Source: Cryptomeria japonica
Taxonomy: Eukaryota; Streptophyta; Pinopsida; Cupressales; Cupressaceae
Assembly: GCF_030272615.1 (NCBI RefSeq)
Contig: NC_081413.1
Span: 564,944,510 to 565,008,509 of the forward strand
DNA length: 64,000 bases
Direction: 5' to 3'
A program made the position numbers and the translations under genes. Shown here in pieces: positions 1 to 11,359 of the stretch (position 1 is the stretch's first letter; every line of letters begins with the position of its first letter). The notes under the pieces are model-generated. The model saw only the letters and a program-made list of their open reading frames with translations. It was not told the origin of the DNA and searched no databases.

Positions 1-24
1 CATCATCGAGATAGTATCAGTGGA

Positions 25-444
25 TCACAAATTAGCATCCTTCATGATTTTATGAGGTCTATCAAGATACATCACATCCTTATGAATCTGAATCAGAATA
101 ATTTGTATCCACAAATTTTCATAGTTGAAGTTGGGGATATCCTTCCAAATGTTCAAACCTAGCTTTGGAATGTTCTTGTATTGGGGTTTGTATGCCATCA
201 AATCATCTTCCATCAATTGCTTCCATAAATCACTAAACTTCACATGACTCACCTCTAGCAAGGGCACATGAATATATGCCCTAACATTTTTAGTGTAAGC
301 ATAATATGTCAAAACCCTAAAAAATGCTCCTTCCTTGTCACTCAACATGCCCACAAATGGATATGACTTGAAAAATGGTTGTGGATTCAAAGGTGGATCA
401 ACAATAATCAAAGTATCCATTATGCAACACACAAGTTGAAACAA
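25..444 (-). pseudogene. Uncharacterised reading-frame fragment, probably retroelement-derived
   Basis: An open frame of 139 codons has no domain I recognise. It has motifs such as GMLSDKEGAFFRVLTYY, FSDLWKQLMEDD and WKDIPNFNY, which read as a globular alpha-helical protein with no signal peptide or membrane segment. It ends in KDANL, and a similar KDAN motif occurs near the start of the 5912-5382 frame on the same strand. That may mean it belongs to the same decayed protein family, but the link is weak. It sits just downstream (on the minus strand) of a gag remnant and is surrounded by retroelement debris. I would treat it as a broken piece of an accessory retroelement ORF or a captured host gene, not as an expressed gene. 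Confidence 0.35.
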
Positions 445-799
445 AAAACCTAGGGTTTGTAGAAAAGCCTTATATCACACTTGTCACACTAGAGAACTCT
501 TTGGCACTAAATAGCTTTCGAATTCACTGTATCACAAGTGATCAAAATGAAATAAAAAAGTCAATTTATCTATTGCATCAACCTATGTAGGATTTTTCCT
601 CATAAATGCATTTTACCATTACACCTCTAAAAGTTAATACTCTATTTTACTCGAAAACTCAAACATCACTACAGACTGCCACAAACATCTGAAATGCTCA
701 GAATTGCCTTCACAATACTTGTATGCTGAAAACAGCTCAACATCCCAACCACAAGGGGGTACATAAGATCTTCAATCAATACTCCCCCTTAGACAATGT

Positions 800-1300
800 A
801 TATTTTCTAGTTATTGGAGGAAGTATTTGCACCCTCAATAGGTACAAATCCATCCACTGCCTTTTCTTCCACACTATCATCAAATTTCTTTACCCATGTC
901 ATCTTCATCTTCTCCTTTTCTTCATTGACATCAATAATCTTTACTGTACTAGAAGTCTGCTAACTCTTTCCTCTACCTAACCTAGCAATGTGTCTTGATT
1001 GATTGCAATTATAACAAGCAGAACCTTGTTGTAGGCCATTTCCATTCCTTCTAATACTAGCCTTGCACTCAACAGTCTTGTGACCATATTTGTTGAATAA
1101 ATAACAATATCCATTGGAAGATTGAACATTTGTACCATAGTTTCTATATCCATTCCACACCATCCTACTTTTGTGCTCATTTGCCTTATGTCCAAACTTA
1201 TTGCAAGAATATAATTAAATATTAAATGACTAAGATTTGATCTGACTTCTACATTCACTTTCTCTATGTGCAAACTTATTGTATGAAAAATATTTACCAT
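800..1300 (-). pseudogene. Decayed gag fragment with four zinc-knuckle motifs
   Basis: Minus-strand translation across several frames gives four successive CCHC-type knuckles or their remains. They are an NKFAHRESEC piece (about 1250-1285), CNKFGHKANEH (1163-1204), CYLFNKYGHKTVEC with one Cys replaced by Phe (1060-1110), and CYNCNQSRHIARL (970-1020). CCHC knuckles in retroelement Gag bind genomic RNA during packaging. The frame continues after one stop as a charged tail ending in IEGANTSSNN. A polypurine stretch AAGGGGGAGTATTG follows on the minus strand (plus 777-790). No protease, integrase or reverse transcriptase follows gag here. It may be the C-terminal part of the gag whose N-terminal part lies at 8340-8822, separated by later insertions. 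Confidence 0.55.
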
Positions 1301-2611
1301 ATATAGAGCCGTAAATTTTACTCCCTTAGAATTTTATCCTCACTTGGTCCCTCACCTTGGCATTTGTCCCCTAATGCCTGATTGAAGCTCTGATTCTGCT
1401 CACAACCTGTATCAAGCTTAAATTTTTATGATCTGTATTTCTTTCTCCAAGATCTTGGGACCCTGATGTCTAGGACCAGTGTGCCCAACGCCATGGTCCT
1501 CTCCAAAAGGGCCCATTTTGGGGCCTCATAATGGTAACATGATTTGAGCAGGAACCTAGATCCCGTGTTGGCTCATGTCGGAATTTTTTTTTTTTCGACT
1601 AGCATGTACAAAAAGAGATCTACCCCTCTCATTTTGCAATCAATCAATCCATCAATCATCAAACACATTCATAATTTGTTGGGTGAATATTTTGTCACTA
1701 GCGTACCAATGACAAAATATGTAGTTCACACACAACTATGTTGAGAAATTAATCTCTCCTCTCAGCAAGGGGAGGTTCCCTTTGAAATTTCTTATCTAAT
1801 TAACAAGAAACTAAATTCCGTGGCTAAGTTTCGGGCATATGACTCTCTTTTTTCAGAGTTTATGTATTTTCCCTCAACTTGTTACAAGTTTCTATCACTT
1901 ATGATACTTAAATGAACAAATTGATTTCAGAAATTACACCAAAACTTACAATCAAGAAGCACAAAGTCTTTCTTAAATGTAATTATAACTTAACCAATGA
2001 TTACAAATGATAAGAAACTAAACTTGCAACTCAAAGTCTTCAAGTGTAATTTCCCAATTCTGGGAACTACAAGTAATAGAAGCAATACAAAGCCTACCAC
2101 TAATCACTTAACATCAGAAAATTTCCCAAATATATTGTTAGCTCAAAGTCTACTCAACACACTTGGAAATGTCTTTCAATAACACAGACAAATTTGCCAA
2201 AAAAATTCTAATATATATAAGAACGTTTGTGAGAACTAAATATAGGAGTAATTCCAATCATAACCACAATCTTCTACTCACTCAAAGTTGAGGTCTAATG
2301 GATTGCTTTCTTATATTACTTTGAATACAATTTTATATCCAAAACATTTCAAAGTCTTAGTTGGCACAAAATTTCGGCAGAATTTTTGCTAAGCATATCA
2401 AAGATCAATATTTACAAATGAGGCTCCTCTATATATAGGAGAGGAGTGGAGAAAAAGGTGGGCACAATTGACTAATTCAACTGCACAGTCCCACTTGACT
2501 ACAACTACAACATAAGGAAATATGCAGCTGCAAGAAAACTTACAACATCTAAAAAGGCAACTACATTAATAATGCATCTACCTGAAAAACTAAGTGTCAA
2601 AAGGGGACACT
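1301..2611. other. Spacer with no recognisable gene
   Basis: I find no coding similarity, RNA gene or clear LTR boundary. The sequence is AT-rich with scattered stops in all frames. Some short word repetition occurs around 1970-2040 (AAAGTCTT contexts). Confidence 0.5.
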
Positions 2612-5600
2612 TTATTCATCTTTCTCCTCCTTATTGGATTTTTGTAATTCCTCGAACTTAACCGAAACAACTTCCATCTCGGCTTTGTTCGACATTGTGG
2701 TAGAACTGGTGATGGCGCGAACACAGGAAATTGCATCTTCAGCTTTCATGTATTTCTTTCTTCCATCTATGAACATTGATGCAAGAACTTCAAAAATGAC
2801 TTGTATTTCTAGCAACTTGTCAAATGCATTCAATGTGAAATCTTGTTTTGTATAGTGATCTATCAAGGAGAGAAATTCTTGTATAATGGCATCACTGGTC
2901 ACAAAATTTTTATTATCATCATACAAATGACAAGGAATATCAGCTATCCTTGCTGAAATAAGATCAATCTCATCATCACCTTCTTTCTTCTCCCGATCCA
3001 ACTCCATAATCATTGACCTTATTGTTTAATTCTTACGAGACAACAATGATAAAATCTGGATTTATTTCTCTATTGTTGGAATTACTTTATTTTCCACAAG
3101 GATGTCAATTCTAAAATCCTCCATTTTACCCCAAAGAGTTACGCTCTTTACAATATCTTCTATCTCTTGAGATAAGGAAGTTTTGACACCTTGCATTTGA
3201 CTTTGAACAACTTCAAAGTCAGTTAATAACTTAATCGTTGAATCCAAAAGATAGGAACCTTCCGATTTCAAATGAGCAATCCACTCATCCACTATTCGAC
3301 CCTTGACACCTACCTGTTCCACCTTCTTGAGAGCCTCGGTATCAATTGAAGAAACAATTGGCTCAACTTCATGAGAATATTGTGTGACCTTGAGAAGTAC
3401 ACTAGTCAAATGCTCACATATCTTCTTCAATTCATTCTTTTCATCTCTTTCTTGATCAAACCTTCACATAAGAGAATTGAAAGTAGTTTGAGAGTCTAAC
3501 TCGACACTCTCATGTGTCTCCACTCCAAGTTCTACAGTCTGCATAGTGTAATCTCTAGGTTGAATATTATCTTTATTCTTGTTTGAAGATGACACCATAA
3601 CCTTAGCATATTTCCTTTTGGTAGTAGGATCCACTAGCACCCAAGAAACAGTCTTTGGCTTTTTTTGTACTTTTGGATTTGGGAGGAGCCAACTGTTCAA
3701 AATCAAATTCATCTGGTGAAATTACATGTTTCTTCCTTTTGGGTGCTACTATATCCATCCATGGTGGTAATTATATGTTAGTGGATGGAGTTGTGGCCTC
3801 CTTCTGAATATCAACCGATATCTGAGGAACATTCTGACTTGAAGTTGCAGTAGTGATAGATGGAATTGCTGGTATCAAGGTTGTGGTAGCCAATGACATT
3901 TCTATTGATGAAACAATAGTAGCCATTGTTGATGCCTCCTTGGAAACATCTATGAATGCAACTGTGGATGGTGCACTACTGGCAACAACGGTACTCACAC
4001 TAGGTGGAGCTTCAGCCATGATTGTTATGGAAGGCAGGGTCACCAATTGTTGCTCTACAAATGCTTGTTCCGTAGATTTAGTAAAATCAAAAATTGAAGA
4101 CTCAATAATGGATGCGCGAAATTATCAAAACTGGAGAGAATAAACAATGTAATATATTTTTGATCACCCTTCCATTGTGGTAGTTCTGTATTTAACCTTT
4201 CATTATTATGTTCCTCTTCTTCTTGATCTAAATCAAATTCAACATAATGCATAAAAACCTATTTAGGAGTTGATACTTGTGAAGTAGTGGGGGTATTACT
4301 CTCACCTTGATGAGCTGGCTCTTCAACTTGCATTTTCTCTTCATGAGGAATTTCTCTTTCTTCTTGTTCTTTTTCTTTCTCAGTCTCTTCAATAGCTTGC
4401 TTCTTAGGTTCCTCTGTTTGTGTCACTTGTATTGCTGAGGAAGATTCACCTTTCTTTGACCCTTTGATAGTGAATTTGATTTTAGGTCCTTTTCCCTTGG
4501 ATTGTGTCAAAGGGATTGATGGAGGTTCTTGCACATATTCTTTGCCTTTGGTTCTCAATTCAACTATTTTACCAACTAGACCATCACTATTATCATCATC
4601 CCCAGAACTGGTTGGAAGTTGCTTCATTCTGATCTTCTTCTTCAATAACCATGCATTAGTATTTACCAAACTAGGAGCAATTCTTTGAGTAATGGACTTA
4701 CTTTCCTTTTTTGACAATTGAATGGGTGACAATGGAGAATCAACGATCTTCCATTCAAAATAGACTGGATTGGCTATATCATCAATATCTTCCATTGTCA
4801 TTGGGATTTTAGCCAAATCAAGATTTTTAATCTGTTCTAGTGTAAGACGACTGAAATCCATCCTTCTCACATCTTCTTCATCCTAACAATCAACCCAAAC
4901 ATCTTCGAGCCTGTATACATGGGTGTAACTTCTTTTAAGTTTGTTCTTCATTCCATGAAAATCAAAATTATTTTGGGCTTTGAATCTCCTCATGGTGTTC
5001 CATTGCATTTCTTCTTCCATATTTTTGGCCTTTGGGTTGGTCATTATTGAATATCGGCCAATAGCTTCTGGAAATTTTAAGCCAGTTTTATGAGGTTGTG
5101 ACTTCTTTTCATGCACATAGATCAATTGCCAACATAACTCCATGAGCAATCTTATCAGATGGATATCTTGGAAAAATGAACGGTTCACCTGTGAAACATC
5201 CTATGTGGATGTAAGTGAATGTAGGAAATTGGAGAAATACACAACAAAAATGAGAAACCCTATTGTATGCTGCTTTTGAAAGTCTTTTCTTATGTAAGTC
5301 CTTATCAAACATACATTTCCATACAACAAAGAAGGCATCATTGACCCTTCTGAAATGACTTCCCTAATTTTTGATTTTGAGCTAATCATAATAATTCCAA
5401 ACAGGAACTAACCTCTTGCCACCTTTTGTAGACAAACCTAGATATTGCCTCATAAAGGCGGATGCATACACAAGGTATGAGGTCATATAGAACTTCAGAT
5501 TTATTTTGACCTCTTTCAATTGTGCACAAGATGCATCACTAATCTGCTCACCCCAATCTATCTTGGTAGTTCCCCTTCTGATTATATTCATATAATAACA

Positions 5601-6222
5601 CATCTTGTTTTCAAAATAATGTGAATCTTTCAAACCTTTGACTCGTGCCAACATGGTAACCATATCATTGTATTCCTCATTGAAATCACTTCTATAAAAG
5701 TATTTTGGCCATCTTGTAGTAGTGGAACCCCTAGCAGAAGATAGGAAAACCGTATTGATCATTTTCTTACACTTTTTTTCATTTTTCTCATAATATTCTT
5801 GAGCAATTTCCTGAGTAATGTCACCTACTTCTTCAACTGGAAAGCCCTTCAATACACTGTTAAAGAAAATACTATCTAATGTCATAACATCATTCTGATT
5901 GGCATCCTTCACTTGTCTTGTATTTGGAGAAGGAAGTATATTTGTGCAACTCTGATATGATTAAACTTGACATATGTGAAGGAGATTTCTCAACTCGATC
6001 AATGAACTCTTGCATGCCCACATGACCAATATCTGTATCCCTTATCTCTTTGACATTAGAGTCGACCGAGCTTTCTGGGAACATGTTCAAGTATTTATCA
6101 TATTTGTACTTCATGTTTTTCATAGTCGACTTGCTTGGTGAGGACTCTAACTGGCTTGAGGAAGTCTTTGATTTGCCTTGAGAAGGCTTTGACATTTGCA
6201 AATGTATTGTATTCAACACCAA
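2612..6222 (-). pseudogene. Long decayed ORF of unknown function, coiled-coil and Lys/Glu-rich
   Basis: A chain of minus-strand open segments (6222-5890, 5912-5382, 5312-5109, 5188-4883, 4870-4259, 4252-4055, 4046-3771, 3712-3464, 3430-3062, 3013-2612) reads as one protein of roughly 1,100-1,200 residues broken by stops and small frameshifts. The N-terminal part is Ser/Lys-rich. The middle has a globular segment around WPKYFYRSDFNEEYNDM and MRQYLGLSTKGGKRLVP. Next comes a basic stretch and a highly charged Glu/Lys region (EETEKEKEQEEREIPHEEK), then Thr/Ser/Val-rich sequence, then probable helical coiled coil (residues such as LKKVEQVGVKGRIVDEW and FEELQKSNKEEKDE). I see no retrotransposon enzyme motif (DSG, YLDD, DDE) and no membrane segment. 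It could be an extra ORF carried by an LTR element, since the palindrome array lies immediately upstream on the same strand, or a captured host gene. Function is unknown. Confidence 0.45.
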
Positions 6223-6325
6223 GGATTAGTGTTTTGAAAATCATCACCATCAAAAGAGAAGATTTTATCAACTCGAATAGGAATCTGGAGCTAAATTGGA
6301 CTTATGAAAAAGATCATAAAAAATT

Positions 6326-6868
6326 GGCAGGTCGGAGCAAAAAAGTCCGATATGTCAATTAGAAACCAAAATTCTCACATCGAACTTTAAAGACCGATGT
6401 GTAGGGGAAAACCAACATAAATTTCATATCAGATTTTAAAGTCCGATGTGCGAATGGGAAGGATAATCTATGCAAGTTGGAGAATAAAGTCCGACCTGCA
6501 CTCTAAAGGTCTAGGAAGTTCTATTAGCACATCAGACTTTAAAGTCTGATGGGTCAACTAAAAGACACTCAGCTAACATGTCAGGTTTTAAAACCCAACC
6601 TGTCAGTCGAGGAAGTAACAAAGGATTAACATATCAGGTCTTAAAACCCGACATGTCATTTGAGAAGAACACGGTCTGCTAACATGTCAGATTTTAAAGT
6701 CTGATATGTTAGTAGGGAATAACATACATTACTAACATGTCGGGTTTTAAAACTCGATATGTTAGCAAACAGAAACACACATCTCTTGCATGTCGGATTT
6801 CAAAATCCGACATGCAAGAATGAAAAGCGACATTCCTTACATGTCGACTTTTAAAATCCGACATGCAA
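6326..6868. repeat. Array of about 11 palindromes centred on TTTAAA
   Basis: Short inverted repeats recur every 50-65 bp. Their positions are 6326-6357, 6376-6401, 6425-6450, 6471-6500, 6527-6553, 6575-6604, 6629-6656, 6681-6710, 6732-6765, 6785-6818 and 6837-6868. Each has the plan arm, TTTAAA-like centre, arm. The best is 6785-6818, with perfect 16-bp arms CTTGCATGTCGGATTT around a 2-nt centre. Outer arms differ between units (CACATC with GATGTG, GCAGGTC with GACCTGC, AACATGTC with GACATGTT), yet each unit pairs with itself. Many residual mismatches are G to A or C to T and would leave G:U or G:T pairs. The units could fold as RNA hairpins or DNA cruciforms. The setting is probably an LTR or untranslated region of the neighbouring minus-strand element. 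Confidence 0.8.
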
Positions 6869-6886
6869 GAGGGGAAAAACTAGCAT

Positions 6887-7163
6887 TTGCTTGTTTGTTT
6901 TTGATGGGTTAGGGTTTTCTATCTTTTGTTGATGATTAGGGCATATCGAACTTTAGGATCTGAATGCCCTAATCTTTTGGCCTTGCCTTTCTTTTTACCC
7001 TTGCATGTCGGGTTAGGGTTTTCTGTCTTTTGTTGATGATTAGGGCATGTCGAACTTTAGGATCCGAATGCCCTAATCTTTTGGCCTCGCCTTTATTTTT
7101 ACCCTTGCATGTCGGGTTAAGACAGAAAACCCTAACCCGATCAAAAACAAACAAGCAAAACCA
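6887..7163. repeat. Tandem ~105-bp duplication bounded by an inverted repeat
   Basis: A segment containing GGTTAGGGTTTTCT, then GATGATTAGGGCAT, then CCCTAATCTTTTGGCC and TTACCCTTGCATGTCGG occurs twice in direct order (about 6907-7010 and 7011-7116). The left flank (about 6887-6925, TTGCTTGTTTGTTTTTGATG then GGTTAGGGTTTTC) reappears inverted at about 7124-7163. The whole block can therefore fold back on itself. Within each copy, ATTAGGGCAT and ATGCCCTAAT form a further inverted pair around a GAACTTTAGGATC core. Confidence 0.75.
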
Positions 7164-7445
7164 AATCAAAATAAAAAATTATAAAAACCAGAAAAAGAGG
7201 AACAAAAACTAACCTCACAAATGCAAATCTGCAAGAAGAAAATCACCTACAGGCAAGACCAAGAGAAAATCCGCACAAGGAAGGTGAGAGGATGTGCACA
7301 TGGAGCAGGAAAAGATCGACAAATGATTAAAAAAAAACTTAAACTTAATTAAATAACCCTAAAAACTTAATTAATAAAATACGGATTGCAATAAATGCAG
7401 TCTGACATGCAGAAGTCCGACCTCTAGTTTGGAACAATCCGATTG

Positions 7446-7570
7446 TAGGTTGGAATTTAAAGTCCGACCTATCAATCACTGACAAAGAAGGAAAATGGCA
7501 CATCAGAATTTAAAGTCTGATGTGCTACTATGACCCATTGTAGGTTGGACTTTAAAGTCTGACCTGTCAG
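7446..7570. repeat. Second cluster of TTTAAA-centred palindromes
   Basis: Three more units of the same type as the upstream array occur at 7446-7471 (AGGTTGGA with TCCGACCT), 7498-7525 (GCACATCAGA with TCTGATGTGC, 13 of 14 arm positions matching) and 7541-7570 (AGGTTGGACTTT with AAAGTCTGACCT). A related AAGTCCGACCTC half-unit lies near 7413. About 270 bp of A-rich sequence separates them from the folded block to the left. Confidence 0.75.
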
Positions 7571-8339
7571 TCAAAACATAACAACTCACTAACTTCTAAA
7601 TGACTAAACATAAAGACGAAAAATGAAAAGAAACTAATTGACTGAGTAGGTTCGCGTTTCCTAGAGCATGTGAGGTACAAAATAGACAAGTTTCATAGGG
7701 TTGCCTTACATTTTTGGCTGCGCTGAAATCAAGGACAACATAATTTGAATTCAAGATCTCAATTATACCAAGCGAGCAAGCAATCAATTTTCTTTCAAGC
7801 ATTGGAGTAGAAGTAAAGTCAAGATTCAAGCATTGGAGATGACATTCATGTTCTGTGTTTTATGAAGACTATCTATGTGAAACCCTAATTCTTTGTGAAG
7901 GATCAGGGTAACCGACACTTTGATATCGAAAATTTAGTTCAACCTTCTAGGAACAAATTTGACCATTCACATATTGCTCAGATCTAGGTTCGTGGCTCTG
8001 CTTGACAACCATAGCTCACTGTTTATGCATAATTGGTTCAATTTTCACACATTTAACCTAATTTCAACATTATTAAGTAAATCAATTCAATTTAAAGGAA
8101 AAGAAGAGGCACATCTAAAACCCCTAGAATCTGATCAGAATCTTGGTCTTTTAGGCTTAGATCTGTCAAATTCCATCTTTGCCCAATGTGATGGTCTTTA
8201 AGAAAAAAATAGCGGTTTGACTACACATTATGGTGAAACCCTATTTTTTCACCACTCCACACCATTAAAAGGTGATGAATACCTAGTTTGAGCAAGATGA
8301 GGCTTCTTGCAATTCTTATTGTTTAGAACTGAAATAAAA
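7571..8339. other. Spacer with no recognisable gene
   Basis: There are no coding motifs, no tandem repeats and no RNA gene that I can support. Short open frames here show no family resemblance. Confidence 0.45.
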
Positions 8340-8822
8340 TTCTTTTGATCTTCATTAGGTTTCTTCAATTTATCAATGACCTTTTCCTTTCCTTTATCCT
8401 CTTTACTGGGAGTCTTAGAGATTTTACCTTTTTAAAAACCAAGTCCACCTTTATCTTTAGTTTGCTTCTATGCATGCAAAATCACTTCAAGAATTTCACT
8501 ACCACCTTTAAGCTTCAATCCCTTGTCAATTTGTTCTTGTTCTTCTTTCAAATCTTTCCTCAACATGTTCATTTCTTCTTCAAGTTTGATCATACTCTCC
8601 GATTTTGATATGTAGCTTTGTTTTAAGATCATCAATGGTCTTCTTTCCATCTTCAACTTCCTTTCTCAGATAACCAATGCATTCTTCTACTTTTTTGTTC
8701 TTCTCTCTACTTCTGTCCTGATCAACAAGAGAAAATATCAATTATCCTTCCATATCCACTATAGATTCAATATTCCATTGATGTGGTTCTATATCATTCA
8801 AATCTTTATCAAATTCAAACAT
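8340..8822 (-). pseudogene. Copia-like gag N-terminal fragment with coiled coil
   Basis: On the minus strand a start at 8822 gives MFEFDKDLNDIEPHQW. After one stop comes a coiled-coil stretch (YLRKEVEDGKKTIDDLKTKL), then, in a shifted frame, IKLEEEMNMLRKDLKEEQEQ. It ends with GGSEILEVIL and, after a TAG, KDKGGLGF. In Ty1/copia elements with long coiled-coil Gag proteins a similar SSEILD and DKxGLGF region precedes the zinc knuckle, which supports the call. The fragment lies about 55 bp after a minus-strand PBS, the expected place for gag. At least one frameshift and two stops inactivate it. The knuckle part may be the segment at 800-1300, displaced by insertions. Confidence 0.6.
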
Positions 8823-8876
8823 AGTGTTCAAATCTTGGATCTACCTCAGTTGTTATATTGTTTCTTCAAGAACCTT

Positions 8877-8888
8877 GCTCTGATACCA
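8877..8888 (-). other. Primer-binding site of a minus-strand LTR element
   Basis: The complement reads TGGTATCAGAGC, the usual initiator-Met tRNA PBS of plant LTR retrotransposons. Reading on the minus strand it comes 2 nt after an LTR end (TTCAACA at 8891-8897, complement) and just before the gag fragment. Confidence 0.75.
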
Positions 8889-8890
8889 AT

Positions 8891-9375
8891 TGTTGAACAC
8901 TTCTAGATGTTGATAGGTGGGTGGGGCCGAATAATCATATATTAAAACTTAATCAAATTTACCACTCAATTATCATTCATACCATTTATCATAGGTGCAA
9001 ACATATAGAGCTAAAAATCACAAAAGCAATCTCATAAGAAAATCAATATTTTATGTGGAAAACCCAATCAGGGAAAAATCCACGATGAGAACTATTCCAC
9101 TATATGAAGAATAGGTTACAATGTTTAGGCTCAAGGCAAAGAGATCACTGCCCCTGATGTGGACTTGGAAGATTGAGGCACACAACCTCAAGGAAAGATA
9201 CAAAAGACTTGTAGCTATTGAAGATCACTTATTTAGGGCAAGATACAATATATATGAAAGAGATACATCAATAATATTAAAGTGCAGACAACCCCATCCA
9301 CTGATATGCAGATTACAATTCTTTGTTAAAGCACATATGAAACTATTAGCATTATGTTATATGCTATCACTGATG
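8891..9375 (-). mobile_element. LTR 3' end of a minus-strand copia-like element
   Basis: Read on the minus strand, this segment ends in GTGTTCAACA directly before the PBS. It carries the sequence GTGGATTTTTCCCTG then GGGTTTTCCACATAAA, which parallels the end region of the copia LTR at 22,759-23,836 (GTGGTTTTTCCCG then GGGTTTCCACGTA). The left limit of the LTR is not clear. The stretch around 9,376 looks like a junction with a differently oriented LTR. Confidence 0.5.
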
Positions 9376-10193
9376 TCAAATACTATGGTCCGATTAGGTC
9401 CGGATGTGGTATATTGAGCAACAATGACAACTATGTATGTATGCGATGTCGATGGTCGTTTGGTGATTTTAGGGAAGATTTAGCTTCTCGGAAGATGTGT
9501 TGTTGATGTTACTTAGTGCTTTTTTTGGGTCCGGCTTGATCCAAAAGTCGAGGTTGTGTAACAACATTTGTATAGCTTGTGCATAATGTGTTAGGTCCGT
9601 CATTGGTGTTGTATACAAGGTGTTGATGTGTTCGATGAAGATCGTTGTGATGTGGTCTACTTCTCATTCCTTCCCATCATTGGAATGTTTAGTATTTACC
9701 TATTTTAGATCTCTGTCTTGTTTGACATGGAAGATTATGTTTTTCCAGAAATAGTATATGTATGTGTATGTTCTAGATGAGTAAATGTGGCATTTTTGTG
9801 AATGGCTAATTATGTAGAAGATATGCGAGATTGAAAGAATCTAGTTGTTGTTGTGAAGTGTGTTGCAGATAGTTACCAGAAGTAGTTCCGACAGTGCAGA
9901 CTATTTTTCAGTGGGGGATTTTCTTTTCTATCTTTCTTTTTTCGGCAGTGAGCCATCCTTTGTAAAAATCACCTTAACCGGTGTTTTTGTATTGACAATT
10001 AGCATTCTCCATGGTTTTTACCTTCTTGGGTTTTCCACATAAATTTTGGTGTTATTTGTATCTAATTTATGTTTTCATGTTTTATCCATCTTGATTAATT
10101 ATACTAGTTGTTTCAGATATGTGAATAAAGTTTAAATAAGATTTTAACTGTCAATTGATTCACCCCCCCTCTTAGTTACCTAAATATTCAACA
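9376..10193 (+). mobile_element. Plus-oriented copia-type LTR end
   Basis: The right part repeats the LTR plan of the copia element in this window: GGGTTTTCCACATAAATTTTG, then ATTGATTCACCCCCCCTCTTAG, then a CA terminus in ATATTCAACA at 10,193. No PBS follows 10,193, so this is a solo or 3' LTR, or a truncated one. Its start is uncertain. Together with the minus-oriented LTR to its left it forms an opposed pair, both sharing TGTTGAA/TTCAACA ends. Confidence 0.45.
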
Positions 10194-11290
10194 AAAGCTA
10201 CCTTCATTACTACACTTGTGGACCTTTTCACAACCTCACAAACACTTTTCACAACACACACAACTCATATATCCACCTACAAAATGACTTAATCTTTTAT
10301 ATACGATTCACATTCAAAATAACATCAATTAGATCAACCTAATATGATGTAATGTGTAGGATCAAAACAGTCGACCCAAAACCAATCTCCAATGTAACAT
10401 GGAAGGAAAAGTAAAACATGTGAGGCATCAAACCATGTTGACACACCTTCTTGCCCATCCCAAATCATCACCTATAAATCCGTACACTACCATATAGACC
10501 AAAACATTATATGTCAACTCTAAATGATAAACTAGTTAAGGCACACCAACTCAACTTACTCCAATTAAAATGTGGAGAACCAAAACACTTGTGGATACTT
10601 AAGATAGCATCACCTGATATCCACAATTCCAAATTATCTACTTGCATCACCAAATAGATGAAGGTAGAGGAACACAACACATTCATGTACATTCTCACTC
10701 CACCATTGCACATACCCAAACTCAGATCAACACAACTCTAATTGTAGATGAAATACAAATTTCACAACTAGAATATACCATGTATTTACATCCAACAACA
10801 TTATACTCCAACCACAAGAATTGATGAAACATATCCACCAAAATACAGACCCAAGTCTGAGCAAACTTTAGCAGACTATTCACCGAAGCAGTCATAATTC
10901 ACCAATACCAATTGCGAACCATTAGGATCATCTCCAAAGCTCTATAAAATGCATATTAGATCTTAATATATCATTTTAAGTGACTGCAATTAGTCACCAA
11001 CCGTCTTTATAACTACTAAACTAATCCAATGTAATTGCACTACTCTAGATCACATCTGACCCAAAGATATCACTATGTTACATATTCAGATCAACAAGTT
11101 TGACATCAATGACAACAACTCATATTTACAATAGGATGAGAAAGAGAAATGTTAGATCATGCTTTGTTCTTTGCCTAATTCATTGGATTCTCTTGTTATG
11201 ACTATCAAAAGTACTTTTGTTATTTTGAGGACTAAAGATGTGATACTTCTTTGATTTTTGAATAAATTAGGAAGAGTGTATTCATCAGGG
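10194..11290. other. Spacer with no recognisable gene
   Basis: The sequence is AT-rich and CA-rich with no protein similarity, RNA gene or repeat that I can name. Confidence 0.45.
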
Positions 11291-11359
11291 CCACAAAGGC
11301 CCTAAATATTTGTGGAAGACCTATGGAAAAAAGGAAAGAAGAATTAGAAGCATGAAAAA

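Noticed and set aside
6326-7570. Regularly spaced short repeats resembling a CRISPR array
   Set aside because: The units are palindromes with variable arms, not identical direct repeats. The spacers are not unique captured sequences, no cas genes exist, and the setting is a plant genome.
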